From the NCBI GenBank assembly GCA_019683625.1, contig JADGHY010000002.1:1-30252 (forward strand): a stretch of DNA of 30,252 bases. The letters are read 5' to 3'. The notes beneath the pieces were generated by a model that did not search any database, was not told the origin of the DNA, and was given only the letters and a program-made list of their open reading frames with translations. Below are positions 15,661 through 23,823 of the stretch, in pieces. A program made the translations under genes and the position numbers. The DNA comes from Thermoflavifilum sp. (GTDB lineage: Bacteria > Bacteroidota > Bacteroidia > Chitinophagales > Chitinophagaceae). Positions within the stretch are counted from its first letter, which is position 1. Each line of letters opens with the position of its first letter.

Positions 15661-18567
15661 TTATTCTGCGACAGAAATGGTATTTACCCCGATGAGCTGT
15701 TGGGCAGGTAAACAAGCGTTTGCATAAGCCGATGGGGGCATTTCGGGAAATTGCAAGATACCGGAATACGTACAGGTATATACAGTTGGTTGGGTTTGTA
15801 TTTGCCCCGTCATCCAGGTTTCCGCGCGTCCTTGCCAGGGTTGGTCTTTTGCCTGAAATTGGAAAGTCACGGTGTGTTCGCCAGGTTGTGGAATCACCAA
15901 CGATATGGCCATCCATTGACCGGGAGATTGTTGTATGGTGGGCTTCACTTCCTGGCCATCTACCTGCATGTGCACATCCGGCAATGACCTTCCCAGGTGG
16001 TTGCTGTCGGGATAAAGGAACACCACGCAGCGCATGTTTCTGGTGGACGATGGGGAAACGAAATGCAGACGCAGGCTTTGGTGAATTGTGGTTGCCTGCG
16101 CGGAGCTAAGCAAAGAAGGTTTGCTCAAAGATGGATGAAGTGCGTTTAACGGTATGGTGTTCCCGGCCTGTTGCAGCTTTGCTATGGAAAGTGGATTCAG
16201 CCATTTCAATTCACCGGTGGTGTCGAGAATTTTAAGGGTAACTGCATGGGCATCATCGGCCTGCATTTCAAATATCGCATTGCTTAGCAATGGGCGATGA
16301 GCGGATTGTAGCGGATAGATTTCATACACAGCCGTTTCATATCCCTGAAGGGCAAGCGTGATGGTGCCTCCGGCGCTGTAAATATTGGGTGCTATCCATC
16401 TGGTAGGATATACTCTTTCCACGACCAGATTAGCAGCCTCAGCATGCAGGCCCTGAGCCGGATCGAGTTTTACTTCTATGTTTTGAGGCTCCATGCTTGG
16501 GTTACGCAACACGATGATGCCGCTATCACCATGAAAATGCACATAGCCATAAGCCTTTCCCAGTGCAGGATTCCCGCCGATCATGTAGGTATGCCGGAGC
16601 ACAGGATATCTGGATTTTGCCCATTTCAGGCCCTCACTCAACACTCGCCACTCATCGGCGTTAAACATGTCTGGAGAAATGTACAATTCATACATGCTCA
16701 CGCCCCGCCCGAAATACAACATCACATCATTGGCAAAACTTTCAATAGGATCTTCATCCTGTCCAACGGCAGCAAGCCGGGCTTTGATGATGCCATGCGT
16801 CATCACATGATTCATGGGGAACCATACATCATGCATGCGATAATCATCATACAGCACCATATCTTTATAGGTAATGGCCGCATCTCTGCTGAGGATAGAA
16901 GGGGTTGTTGCAAATCCATAGTCGGCCCCCTGCATCCAGATTTGATTGGCTATGGTAAGCCACCAGGGGCTCATCCAGGTGCCTGAAGTGATGTTGATAT
17001 ACATTTGCGGATTGATTTTGCGCGCCGTATCGGCCAGGGCTGCAATATGGTTGAGAGCTGTGCGCTGAGAAAAATAACCCACAGGATGGTCGTCGGGTTC
17101 AGAGGAGGAAAATTGAATGCCATCCCATTTGAAATAACCGACACCCTGTTTGGCGAAATCAGCTACTCGCGAGGCAAGCAAATGAAAATATCTGGGGCCG
17201 GTGATGTCCATCATGATGTGATTCGGGCCATGGCCCACGGTTTCATAACCATGATCTTTCATCCAGTTGATGCGTTGCATCCGGAATGAATAGCCCCCGG
17301 TTGGGCCTATCCAGATGCCTAGTGAAGTATGCAATGGTTTCAATGCGTTGATGATGGGTTGCAGGCCGTGTGGGAAAGTGGATTTTCTAAGTTGCCATGC
17401 ACTTGCATATTCATCCCATCCGTCGTCTAATACAAAAGCATCCAGATGGATACCATAAGGTTCAATCATGTTTTGTTGAAACTGTTGAATGAGTTTGAGG
17501 ATATTGGATTCATTCATCACATGTGCAGGCGTCACGGCACGGGTTTCGGTGATGCCCAGAAAAGCAGGTGAACGCAGATCATACCAGCTGTTATACAACA
17601 CATAAGGCCGGTCTGGTGCCACTTGTATGTCGGAAAGATAAGCATAAAAATCTTCCTGCAGATGATGATCCGGAGAAAGGCCCTCCACCACCCAGTGTGA
17701 ACATACCCATTGGGAGTCGATGATTTCGCCTACCCATTCCTTGCAGGAAAGCATGAGCTTTTGTTGATTGTTTACCTCCACCCGGTTCACCGCTGCCGGA
17801 TATTCAGTGCCCCAGAACACGCCCAACTGCCTGAAGTCTACAGCAACAGGCTGCCCAAAATCACCTTTCTTGATCACCACATAAGGAGCATGCTGAGCGT
17901 CAAACTGCATTTCCTGTTGTTGTACTTGCATGCTGGTTTCTTCGTGCATGCCGTATTTGAAAGACAGGCCATGTTGGATTTCTGCTATTTCACCTTTTCT
18001 GGGATAAATAGCTGCCAGCCAATGATCCTGTCCCGATGAGTCGGCTAAAGCCACCTGCCTGCGCACGTATCTTTTGCCAGGTAGCATTTCATAACTCACT
18101 CTGCACCAGAGGGGATTTTCCGGATCCTTTGCCTGAAAAAACAACTGCAGCATTTTACCACCATCAGATACAGGATCTGTTTTTGCATAGCGGAAAATGA
18201 AATCATTGGGCGTAAGTTGCAGCTGAAGATCGCCGTTGAAATATTTTCCCGGAGCATGCCAGCCCGTCCACATCAGCGCAAAGGCATAACCACCATCATC
18301 AGACACGCCTCTTTGTGGCTGACCTGAAATATCCAGCAGCTGTTCTTGTTCTAACTTGCCTTCGTGTAATAAGATATGCTGGGCTATTTCATCGTTCTGT
18401 AAAATGAATATTTGTTCAGATCCGTTTTGCTGCACGGCATATTTCACCGGTTGTGCAGCCGATGTCATACAACCAAGCAAGCACGCAATGTTTACTAGCG
18501 TAATCCACAGGCGATAAGATACTTGATATCCTGATGTAGTTTGAAAATAAAACGGCTTTTTCATCAT
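15661..18567 (-). CDS. Secreted alpha-galactosidase-like glycoside hydrolase (clan GH-D, GH36-like)
   Basis: The protein has 968 residues. An N-terminal signal region ends near LLGCMTSAAQ, so it may be a lipoprotein (Cys at LLGC) or cleaved after SAAQ. A beta-sandwich (about 40-345) precedes a TIM barrel (about 350-650). The likely nucleophile is D482 in GYFKWDG and the likely acid/base is D549 in WMQGADYGF, 67 residues later, a spacing typical of GH36. LDDGWDEY supplies the usual barrel aspartates. A C-terminal beta domain and an extra region of about 200 residues, possibly carbohydrate-binding, follow. The exact family and substrate are uncertain. It is divergent from sucC, and a degenerate PurR-like operator lies in the spacer. 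Confidence 0.75.
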   Translation of the reverse strand: MMKKPFYFQTTSGYQVSYRLWITLVNIACLLGCMTSAAQPVKYAVQQNGSEQIFILQNDEIAQHILLHEGKLEQEQLLDISGQPQRGVSDDGGYAFALMWTGWHAPGKYFNGDLQLQLTPNDFIFRYAKTDPVSDGGKMLQLFFQAKDPENPLWCRVSYEMLPGKRYVRRQVALADSSGQDHWLAAIYPRKGEIAEIQHGLSFKYGMHEETSMQVQQQEMQFDAQHAPYVVIKKGDFGQPVAVDFRQLGVFWGTEYPAAVNRVEVNNQQKLMLSCKEWVGEIIDSQWVCSHWVVEGLSPDHHLQEDFYAYLSDIQVAPDRPYVLYNSWYDLRSPAFLGITETRAVTPAHVMNESNILKLIQQFQQNMIEPYGIHLDAFVLDDGWDEYASAWQLRKSTFPHGLQPIINALKPLHTSLGIWIGPTGGYSFRMQRINWMKDHGYETVGHGPNHIMMDITGPRYFHLLASRVADFAKQGVGYFKWDGIQFSSSEPDDHPVGYFSQRTALNHIAALADTARKINPQMYINITSGTWMSPWWLTIANQIWMQGADYGFATTPSILSRDAAITYKDMVLYDDYRMHDVWFPMNHVMTHGIIKARLAAVGQDEDPIESFANDVMLYFGRGVSMYELYISPDMFNADEWRVLSEGLKWAKSRYPVLRHTYMIGGNPALGKAYGYVHFHGDSGIIVLRNPSMEPQNIEVKLDPAQGLHAEAANLVVERVYPTRWIAPNIYSAGGTITLALQGYETAVYEIYPLQSAHRPLLSNAIFEMQADDAHAVTLKILDTTGELKWLNPLSIAKLQQAGNTIPLNALHPSLSKPSLLSSAQATTIHQSLRLHFVSPSSTRNMRCVVFLYPDSNHLGRSLPDVHMQVDGQEVKPTIQQSPGQWMAISLVIPQPGEHTVTFQFQAKDQPWQGRAETWMTGQIQTQPTVYTCTYSGILQFPEMPPSAYANACLPAQQLIGVNTISVAE

Positions 18568-18619
18568 ACATGAACTGTTTTGGATAATGAAAGATACGGT
18601 GTAATGTCGGAAAACATAA

Positions 18620-18635
18620 GCGCAACCGTTTGCTT
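18620..18635. promoter_or_regulatory. Degenerate LacI-family operator between the GH-D and sucC genes
   Basis: GCGCAACCGTTTGCTT matches the PurR box consensus at 13 of 16 positions and keeps the central CG. It lies 53-68 bases upstream of the alpha-galactosidase-like start. It shares its half-site GTTTGC with the GH2 site. Function is inferred from the pattern only. Confidence 0.3.
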
Positions 18636-18657
18636 TTCATTCAGGACTGGATAGCCT

Positions 18658-18689
18658 TTTGGCGTATTATCTGATAATGCGTACATTAG
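18658..18689 (+). promoter_or_regulatory. Promoter for sucC
   Basis: TTTG (18658-18661) and TACATTAG (18682-18689, 7 of 8 to TAnnTTTG) are 20 bases apart. Transcription would start near 18695, giving a leader of about 10 bases. Confidence 0.5.
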
Positions 18690-18704
18690 CCCAAAATTTT
18701 TCTC

Positions 18705-19925
18705 ATGAATTTGCATGAATATCAGGCAAAAGAACTGTTGAAAAAATTTCAGGTACCCGTGCAGGAAGGCATTCCCGTGGATACGCCGGAGGCAGCAGCA
18801 GAAGCTTATAAGCATTTAAAGATTCAATATGGCAGTGAATATGCAGTGGTGAAGGCTCAAATTCATGCAGGAGGCCGTGGCAAAGGGAAAATTAAGGGTA
18901 CGGAGCAGCGTGGCGTGGCCGTTGGAAAAAATGCGGAAGAGATCAAAACCATAGCAGGCAATATTTTAGGCGGGGTGCTGGTAACCGTGCAGACGGGCCC
19001 GGCCGGGAAGAAAGTGAACAAGGTACTTGTGGCGCAGGATGTGTATTATCCGGGTCCACAACCAACCAAGGAGCTTTATTTGTCCATTCTTCCCGATCGG
19101 GCAAGAGGTGAAAATGTTATCATTTATTCCACCGAGGGTGGAGTGGATATTGAAGAGGTAGCCCGGAAAACACCGGAGAAAATCTTTCGCGAATGGGTGC
19201 ATCCTGCAGGCGAATTACAGCCCTTTCAGGCCAGAAAGATTGCTTTTAATTTAGGATTGCAGGGGGATGCCTTTAAAAACATGGTGCGTTTTGTCACGCA
19301 GCTCTATCGGGCTTTTGTTGCGTTGGATTGCAGCCTGCTGGAAATCAATCCGCTGTTCAAGACCAGTGATGATAAGATCATTGCGGTGGACTGCAAGATG
19401 AACTTAGATGATAATGCACTGATCCGCCATCCTGATCTGGAAGCCTTGCGCGATATCAATGAAGAAGATCCTACCGAGGTGGAAGCATCCAAATACAACC
19501 TCAATTTTGTGAAGCTCGATGGCAATGTGGGTTGTATGGTAAATGGTGCAGGATTGGCTATGGCCACCATGGATATGATTAAATTGAGTGGTGGGGAACC
19601 TGCTAATTTTCTGGATGTGGGGGGCACAGCCAACGCACAGACCGTGGAGGCAGGCTTTCGTATCATTCTAAAAGATCCAAAGGTAAAGGCTATTCTGATC
19701 AATATTTTCGGGGGCATTGTGCGTTGCGACCGCGTTGCCCAGGGCATCATCGATGCCTATCGTTCCATTGGAAACATTCAGGTGCCTATCATCGTGCGTC
19801 TTCAGGGCACCAATGCCGAGGAAGCTAAACGCCTCATTGAGGCTTCCGGATTAAAGGTGCAATCGGCCATTTTGCTCAGTGAGGCAGCAGAGCTGGTGAA
19901 TAAGGCCGTGGCTCATGCCAGTTAA
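18705..19925 (+). CDS. sucC: Succinyl-CoA synthetase beta subunit (ADP-forming)
   Basis: SucC forms the ATP-grasp nucleotide-binding subunit of succinyl-CoA synthetase, which makes ATP or GTP from succinyl-CoA in the citric acid cycle. The protein has 406 residues (E. coli: 388). It starts with the family sequence MNLHEYQAKELLKKFQVPV and contains the ATP-grasp stretch VVKAQIHAGGRGK, the metal-site segment LLEINPLF, and GGIVRCDRVAQGI with NIFGGI near the end. The partner sucD is not adjacent; separate sucC and sucD loci would be needed. A structured non-coding stretch of 185 bases follows before the SDR gene. Confidence 0.95.
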   Translation: MNLHEYQAKELLKKFQVPVQEGIPVDTPEAAAEAYKHLKIQYGSEYAVVKAQIHAGGRGKGKIKGTEQRGVAVGKNAEEIKTIAGNILGGVLVTVQTGPAGKKVNKVLVAQDVYYPGPQPTKELYLSILPDRARGENVIIYSTEGGVDIEEVARKTPEKIFREWVHPAGELQPFQARKIAFNLGLQGDAFKNMVRFVTQLYRAFVALDCSLLEINPLFKTSDDKIIAVDCKMNLDDNALIRHPDLEALRDINEEDPTEVEASKYNLNFVKLDGNVGCMVNGAGLAMATMDMIKLSGGEPANFLDVGGTANAQTVEAGFRIILKDPKVKAILINIFGGIVRCDRVAQGIIDAYRSIGNIQVPIIVRLQGTNAEEAKRLIEASGLKVQSAILLSEAAELVNKAVAHAS

Positions 19926-20110
19926 CCTCCCTCTTGGTTAAACGCTAGTGATGCTCTCCCAGCAGTACATCCAGCAAGGAGTTTGCTGCAGGAGCATTAT
20001 CTCATAATGTAATCCTCCTTCTTGCTAGTCCCTTGGCTACTGCATTTTCGCCTCAGAATAAATAGCTTATAGGGGAACAATTTGCTGCTTGTGTTGTTTT
20101 TATAGAAAAA
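19926..20110. other. Structured 185-base spacer after sucC
   Basis: The spacer holds CATTAT-ctc-ATAATG (19995-20009), a perfect 6-pair hairpin flanked by GGAG and CTCC, and an ATGCTC...GAGCAT pair with a partial CAGCA/TGCTG extension between about 19952 and 19997. No T-tract terminator is present. It may fold as an RNA element or simply end the sucC transcript. Confidence 0.25.
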
Positions 20111-20827
20111 ATGGAAAACATATCTCAGAAGCGTATTTTGGTTGTAGGAGCAACTGGGGGCATGGGCCATGCATTATCTGGCATGTTGGCCAACAGCGGT
20201 GCAAGGCTTTGGCTTAGCGGGAGAAATGAGGCCAAGCTTCAGCTGCTTCAGCAGCGTTTTCCCGCACAGGTATCGGCCATCATTCCCTGTGATATCCGCA
20301 ACGAAGCTCAAGTAGAGGCTTTGGCCAAGCAAGTACAAGCCACAACCGATCGTTTGGATATCTTGATTAACCTGAGTGGGATAGGGATCTTGAAGCCTTT
20401 AGATCAGCTATCGGCAGCAGATTTTGAAGAAGTGATGCGTGTAAATGTGTTTGGGGCTTTTTATCTCATGAAACATTTTCTTCCCATATTCAAAGCGCAT
20501 CAGCAAGGATTAATCATCCATGTGCCCGGCATTCTTGGGAAAATGCCTATGGCAGGAGCTTCGGCATATTGCGCGTCAAAATATGCGCTTGTTGGCCTCA
20601 TGCAATCCATTCGGGAGGAAATCAAGCGCACGCGTATCCGCATCAGTTTATTGTACTTTGGGGGTGTGGATACACCTTTCTGGGATCGGATTGACATGCG
20701 GGTACAGCGCGATAAAATGATTCAGGCTGAAGAAGCTGCACGCGCCATCTGGTTTGCTTGCCAGCAGCCTGATTCCGGTGTGGTCAATGAAATGGTGCTT
20801 CAGCCTTTCTCGCATCAGGTGTTGTGA
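20111..20827 (+). CDS. Short-chain dehydrogenase/reductase with an atypical catalytic serine position
   Basis: The protein has 238 residues with a classical SDR Rossmann fold. The coenzyme-binding motif is GATGGMG (13-19). D61 follows it in CDIRN, NLSG (87-90) replaces the common NAAG, and N112 in RVNVFGAF is conserved. Y153 and K157 of the YxxxK motif are present in SAYCASKYAL. The catalytic serine usually sits 13 residues before the tyrosine; here that position is G140 (HVPGILGK), preceded by P139. The enzyme may be impaired, use another residue or have an unusual substrate. The start is the ATG at 20111. It is convergent with pdhB, with 14 bases between. Substrate unknown. Confidence 0.8.
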   Translation: MENISQKRILVVGATGGMGHALSGMLANSGARLWLSGRNEAKLQLLQQRFPAQVSAIIPCDIRNEAQVEALAKQVQATTDRLDILINLSGIGILKPLDQLSAADFEEVMRVNVFGAFYLMKHFLPIFKAHQQGLIIHVPGILGKMPMAGASAYCASKYALVGLMQSIREEIKRTRIRISLLYFGGVDTPFWDRIDMRVQRDKMIQAEEAARAIWFACQQPDSGVVNEMVLQPFSHQVL

Positions 20828-20841
20828 TGCGGCAAGCTGAA

Positions 20842-21825
20842 CTATTTCTGAAGGTACATGACTTCTTTCACCAGCTTTACGGTGCGTTCGATGCTTGGCA
20901 AATAAGCTTTTACCAGGGTGGGGGCATAATGCATGGGTGTATCGGCCGAGGCCAGGCGCCGCACGGGTGCATCCAGATAATCGAAATATTCTTTCTGGAT
21001 GCGGTAAGCGATTTCTGCACCCACGGAGGCAAAAGGCCATTGTTCTTCTACGATGACGAGCCGATTGGTTTTTTTCACCGATTCGCCTATGGTTTGCCAG
21101 TCGAGCGGCCGGATGGTGCGCAGGTCAATCACTTCAGCCTCGATTCCTTCTTTTGCCAATTCTTCTGCTGCACCCAAAGCCACTTTCATGGTTTTATTGT
21201 AAGATACCAGCGTTACATCCTTACCAGCCCGCTTCACATCAGCTTTCCCGATGGGGATCAGGTATTCTTCTTCCGGTACTTCGCCCACATCTCCATACAT
21301 CAGTTCACTTTCCATGAATATGACGGGGTCATCGTCACGGATGGCTGATTTCAGCAGGCCTTTTGCATCGTAAGGGTTGGAAACGGAAATGACTTTTAGC
21401 CCGGGCATATGGGCATACATAGCTTCAAAGGCTTGAGAATGCTGGGCAGCAAGCTGGCCGGCAGATCCGTTGGGACCGCGGAAAACAATAGGACAGCCAA
21501 TTTGCCCACCGCTCATGGCAAGCATTTTAGCCGCGTTGTTCAGGATTTGGTCTAACGCCAGCAGGGCAAAATTCCAGGTCATGAATTCAATGATCGGGCG
21601 AAGGCCATTTTGTGCAGCACCCACGCCAATGGCGGCAAAGCCCAGCTCGGATATGGGCGTATCAATAACCCGTTTGGGGCCAAATTCTTCCAACATGCCC
21701 TGGCTCACTTTGTAGGCGCCGTTATATTCCGCTACTTCTTCCCCCATCAAAAAAACGGTCTCATCGCGGCGCATTTCTTCTACCATTGCTTCGCGTAATG
21801 CCTGCCGAAAAGGAATCTGTCTCAT
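20842..21825 (-). CDS. pdhB: Pyruvate dehydrogenase E1 component, beta subunit
   Basis: PdhB is the beta half of the thiamin-diphosphate-dependent E1 enzyme that decarboxylates pyruvate for acetyl-CoA formation. The protein has 327 residues, the normal length. The N-terminal transketolase-like domain (about 1-175) carries DETVFLMGEEVAEYNGAYKV and ELGFAAIGVGAAQNGLRPI. The C-terminal domain (about 195-320) contains VTLVSYNKTMKVAL and the EEQWPFASVGAEI segment. No E1 alpha, E2 or E3 gene is next to it, although they are often elsewhere in Bacteroidota. A branched-chain 2-oxoacid E1 beta is the main alternative, but the sequence reads as pyruvate type. It has its own promoter. Confidence 0.92.
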   Translation of the reverse strand: MRQIPFRQALREAMVEEMRRDETVFLMGEEVAEYNGAYKVSQGMLEEFGPKRVIDTPISELGFAAIGVGAAQNGLRPIIEFMTWNFALLALDQILNNAAKMLAMSGGQIGCPIVFRGPNGSAGQLAAQHSQAFEAMYAHMPGLKVISVSNPYDAKGLLKSAIRDDDPVIFMESELMYGDVGEVPEEEYLIPIGKADVKRAGKDVTLVSYNKTMKVALGAAEELAKEGIEAEVIDLRTIRPLDWQTIGESVKKTNRLVIVEEQWPFASVGAEIAYRIQKEYFDYLDAPVRRLASADTPMHYAPTLVKAYLPSIERTVKLVKEVMYLQK

Positions 21826-21857
21826 ATCGTTTTACTAAAGTATCGAAAAAAGCGCGA

Positions 21858-21889
21858 CAAATTTAGGCCAAGCCCGGCAGATAAACAAA
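21858..21889 (-). promoter_or_regulatory. Bacteroidota-type promoter for pdhB
   Basis: On the minus strand TTTG (21886-21889) and TAAATTTG (21858-21865) are separated by 20 bases, both perfect to consensus. Transcription would start near 21852, about 26 bases before the ATG. It lies just after the helicase stop codon, so pdhB is likely independent of that gene. Confidence 0.65.
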
Positions 21890-21902
21890 ACCGGTAGTTT
21901 GT

Positions 21903-23618
21903 TCAAGAGTCCTGCCTCACAGAGCTTGCCTGGCTGCCAGGGTAGGTTCTGGATTTTGGCCTACGCTTCACCAGGAAAATTTCTTCCGGTGCAGTGGAGA
22001 GTAAACCCTGAGGGCGGGTGTTCTGGAGCCGTTGCAAGGACGACAGGTCGGCACGGGCATCCAGCTCCATTAAGCTATATTGATCCAGGATAATGAGTTT
22101 ACCTACGGCCGATCGGGGAAGTTCAGTATGGTCCAGCAACCATTGCAACAGCGAGGCTTTGTATAAGCCATGTGCCCGTCCTATGTTTACCCGGAAAGTA
22201 ATCCATTCCTCAGCAGATTGTTCATGCACTTGCGATGCCTGCTGCCGGCTGGGATTCCGGTAAGCAGGGCGGGCTTCAGGCAAAGGCACGTTGAGGTCTT
22301 TTGCCTGCGCATAATGTTTGAGCAAATGCTGAAATTCATAGGCTGCTATTCTTTCAATCAGTTCTTCCTTGCTTAGCCCTTCCAGGGATGATTGAATAGC
22401 CCGGAGATAGATCTGGATATCGGCTCTCGAAAAATCAATCTGTTTAAGTTGTTCGAAATAATGGTAAAGTTGTTTTTCACAGATTTGTTGACCCGTGGGA
22501 ATAGAGCGGCGGATGAACCGGATGCGCAGCATTTTTTCCAATCTGCGCAGTTTTTCCATTTCGTGCAGGTGGATGATGGAGATTGATGTACCGGTGCGTC
22601 CGGCGCGTGCGGTGCGGCCGCTGCGATGGGTATATGATTCCAGGTCGTCGGGCAGGCCAAAATGGATGACATGGCTGATGTTATCCACATCGATGCCTCT
22701 GGCAGCCACGTCTGTGGCCAGCAATATGCGGGTGGTTTTTGCCCGGAAATGTTCCATCACCTTATCGCGCTGTGCTTGGGACAGGTCGCCATGCAAGGCC
22801 TCGGCTTCATATCCCAGCCGCATAAGCCGGTCGGCGATTTCCTGGGCCTCGGCTTTGGTACGGGTAAACACGATCCCGAACAGTTCGGGATGAAAATCAA
22901 TGAGCCTGCGCAACGTTTCAAATTTATGTTGGGCATGGGCAACATAGTATTCATGGCTGATGCCCGATGCCACGGTATTTTGTTTGCCTACGACAATTTC
23001 GGCAGGTTCATGCATAAACTGGCGCACGATTTGGCGGATTTCTGCGGGCATGGTAGCTGAAAACAGCCAGCAGCATTGTCGTTGAGTGGCCTGTTGCAGA
23101 ATGAAGTGAATATCATCGCGAAAGCCCATGTTGAGCATTTCATCGGCCTCATCGAGGATCACCCATCGTGCAGTTTGCAGCTGAATAGCCTGGCGTTGCA
23201 CCAGATCAATCAAGCGGCCCGGAGTGGCCACCACTATCTGAACGCCTTGCCTCAGCTGGCGCATTTGCTGCTGAATAGCACTCCCGCCATATACCGTGGC
23301 AATGTGCAGGCCACTCAGGTATTTGCCCATTTCTTTGAGATCCTGGGCAATCTGCAGCGCAAGCTCTCGGGTAGGGCTGAGAATCAAGGCCTGAACTTGG
23401 CGAACAGATAAGTCAATTTGCTGAAGCAAGGGTAAACCAAAAGCTGCTGTTTTTCCTGTGCCTGTTTGTGCCAGTACAATAGTATCGGCTTGTTGGGCTA
23501 TCAGTCGCGGGATGGCTTGTTGTTGCACGGGTGTCGGATGCTCAAAACCCATGTCACGAATGCCCGCCAGTAAGGGTTCATGGATTCCTAATGTTTCAAA
23601 TGAAGATGTTGTTTGCAT
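21903..23618 (-). CDS. DEAD-box ATP-dependent RNA helicase with DbpA-type RNA-binding domain
   Basis: The helicase has 571 residues from the ATG at 23616-23618. It shows the full motif set: PTPVQQQAI (Q motif, about 28-36), AQTGTGKT (Walker A, 50-57), SPTRELA, TPGRLID, DEAD (156-159), SAT (187-189), a second RecA domain with HRSGRTARAGRTG, and a C-terminal region (about 430-540) with VNIGRAHGLYKASLLQWLL, matching the DbpA-type RNA-binding domain. Such proteins (CsdA/DeaD, DbpA) remodel rRNA and mRNA, often in ribosome assembly or cold response. A start 12 codons upstream is possible, but a TACCTTTG box (23642-23649) lies upstream of it. No cold-shock box is obvious. Confidence 0.93.
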   Translation of the reverse strand: MQTTSSFETLGIHEPLLAGIRDMGFEHPTPVQQQAIPRLIAQQADTIVLAQTGTGKTAAFGLPLLQQIDLSVRQVQALILSPTRELALQIAQDLKEMGKYLSGLHIATVYGGSAIQQQMRQLRQGVQIVVATPGRLIDLVQRQAIQLQTARWVILDEADEMLNMGFRDDIHFILQQATQRQCCWLFSATMPAEIRQIVRQFMHEPAEIVVGKQNTVASGISHEYYVAHAQHKFETLRRLIDFHPELFGIVFTRTKAEAQEIADRLMRLGYEAEALHGDLSQAQRDKVMEHFRAKTTRILLATDVAARGIDVDNISHVIHFGLPDDLESYTHRSGRTARAGRTGTSISIIHLHEMEKLRRLEKMLRIRFIRRSIPTGQQICEKQLYHYFEQLKQIDFSRADIQIYLRAIQSSLEGLSKEELIERIAAYEFQHLLKHYAQAKDLNVPLPEARPAYRNPSRQQASQVHEQSAEEWITFRVNIGRAHGLYKASLLQWLLDHTELPRSAVGKLIILDQYSLMELDARADLSSLQRLQNTRPQGLLSTAPEEIFLVKRRPKSRTYPGSQASSVRQDS

Positions 23619-23641
23619 ATTGTTTTGTATAAAATAAGCGG

Positions 23642-23649
23642 CAAAGGTA
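23642..23649 (-). promoter_or_regulatory. -7 box for the RNA helicase gene
   Basis: TACCTTTG is a perfect TAnnTTTG match on the minus strand, 23 bases upstream of the helicase ATG. No clear TTTG lies at the -33 distance. Confidence 0.4.
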
Positions 23650-23725
23650 AGCATTCCTTTTTGTTTGGCCTGATTCGCTGCTGTTTTTATGGGCTTGAAA
23701 GGGTTTTCGGCTTATTTTTCAAGCA

Positions 23726-23765
23726 CAAAAACATTGCACCATGCCAGCCAAAGCATGATGCAATG
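23726..23765 (-). terminator. Rho-independent terminator of the aromatic-decarboxylase-like gene
   Basis: Read on the minus strand, a 13-base stem with one mismatch (23753-23765 with 23732-23744) and an 8-base loop is followed by TTTTT. It begins 59 bases after the decarboxylase stop. A further palindrome CATCCTTTAGGATG lies between them. The helicase gene downstream starts about 110 bases later. Confidence 0.65.
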
Positions 23766-23823
23766 CCGCAGATGCAAGATACGATGGATGAGGTGCAAGA
23801 ACATTCATCCTTTAGGATGATGT

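Noticed and set aside
16444..16986. Plus-strand open frame inside the alpha-galactosidase-like gene
   Set aside because: Antisense shadow of a clear glycoside hydrolase; no start signal or family features.
20824..21348. Plus-strand open frame following the SDR gene
   Set aside because: It is antisense to pdhB, which has a full-length family match; the frame begins at the SDR stop and has no recognisable domain.
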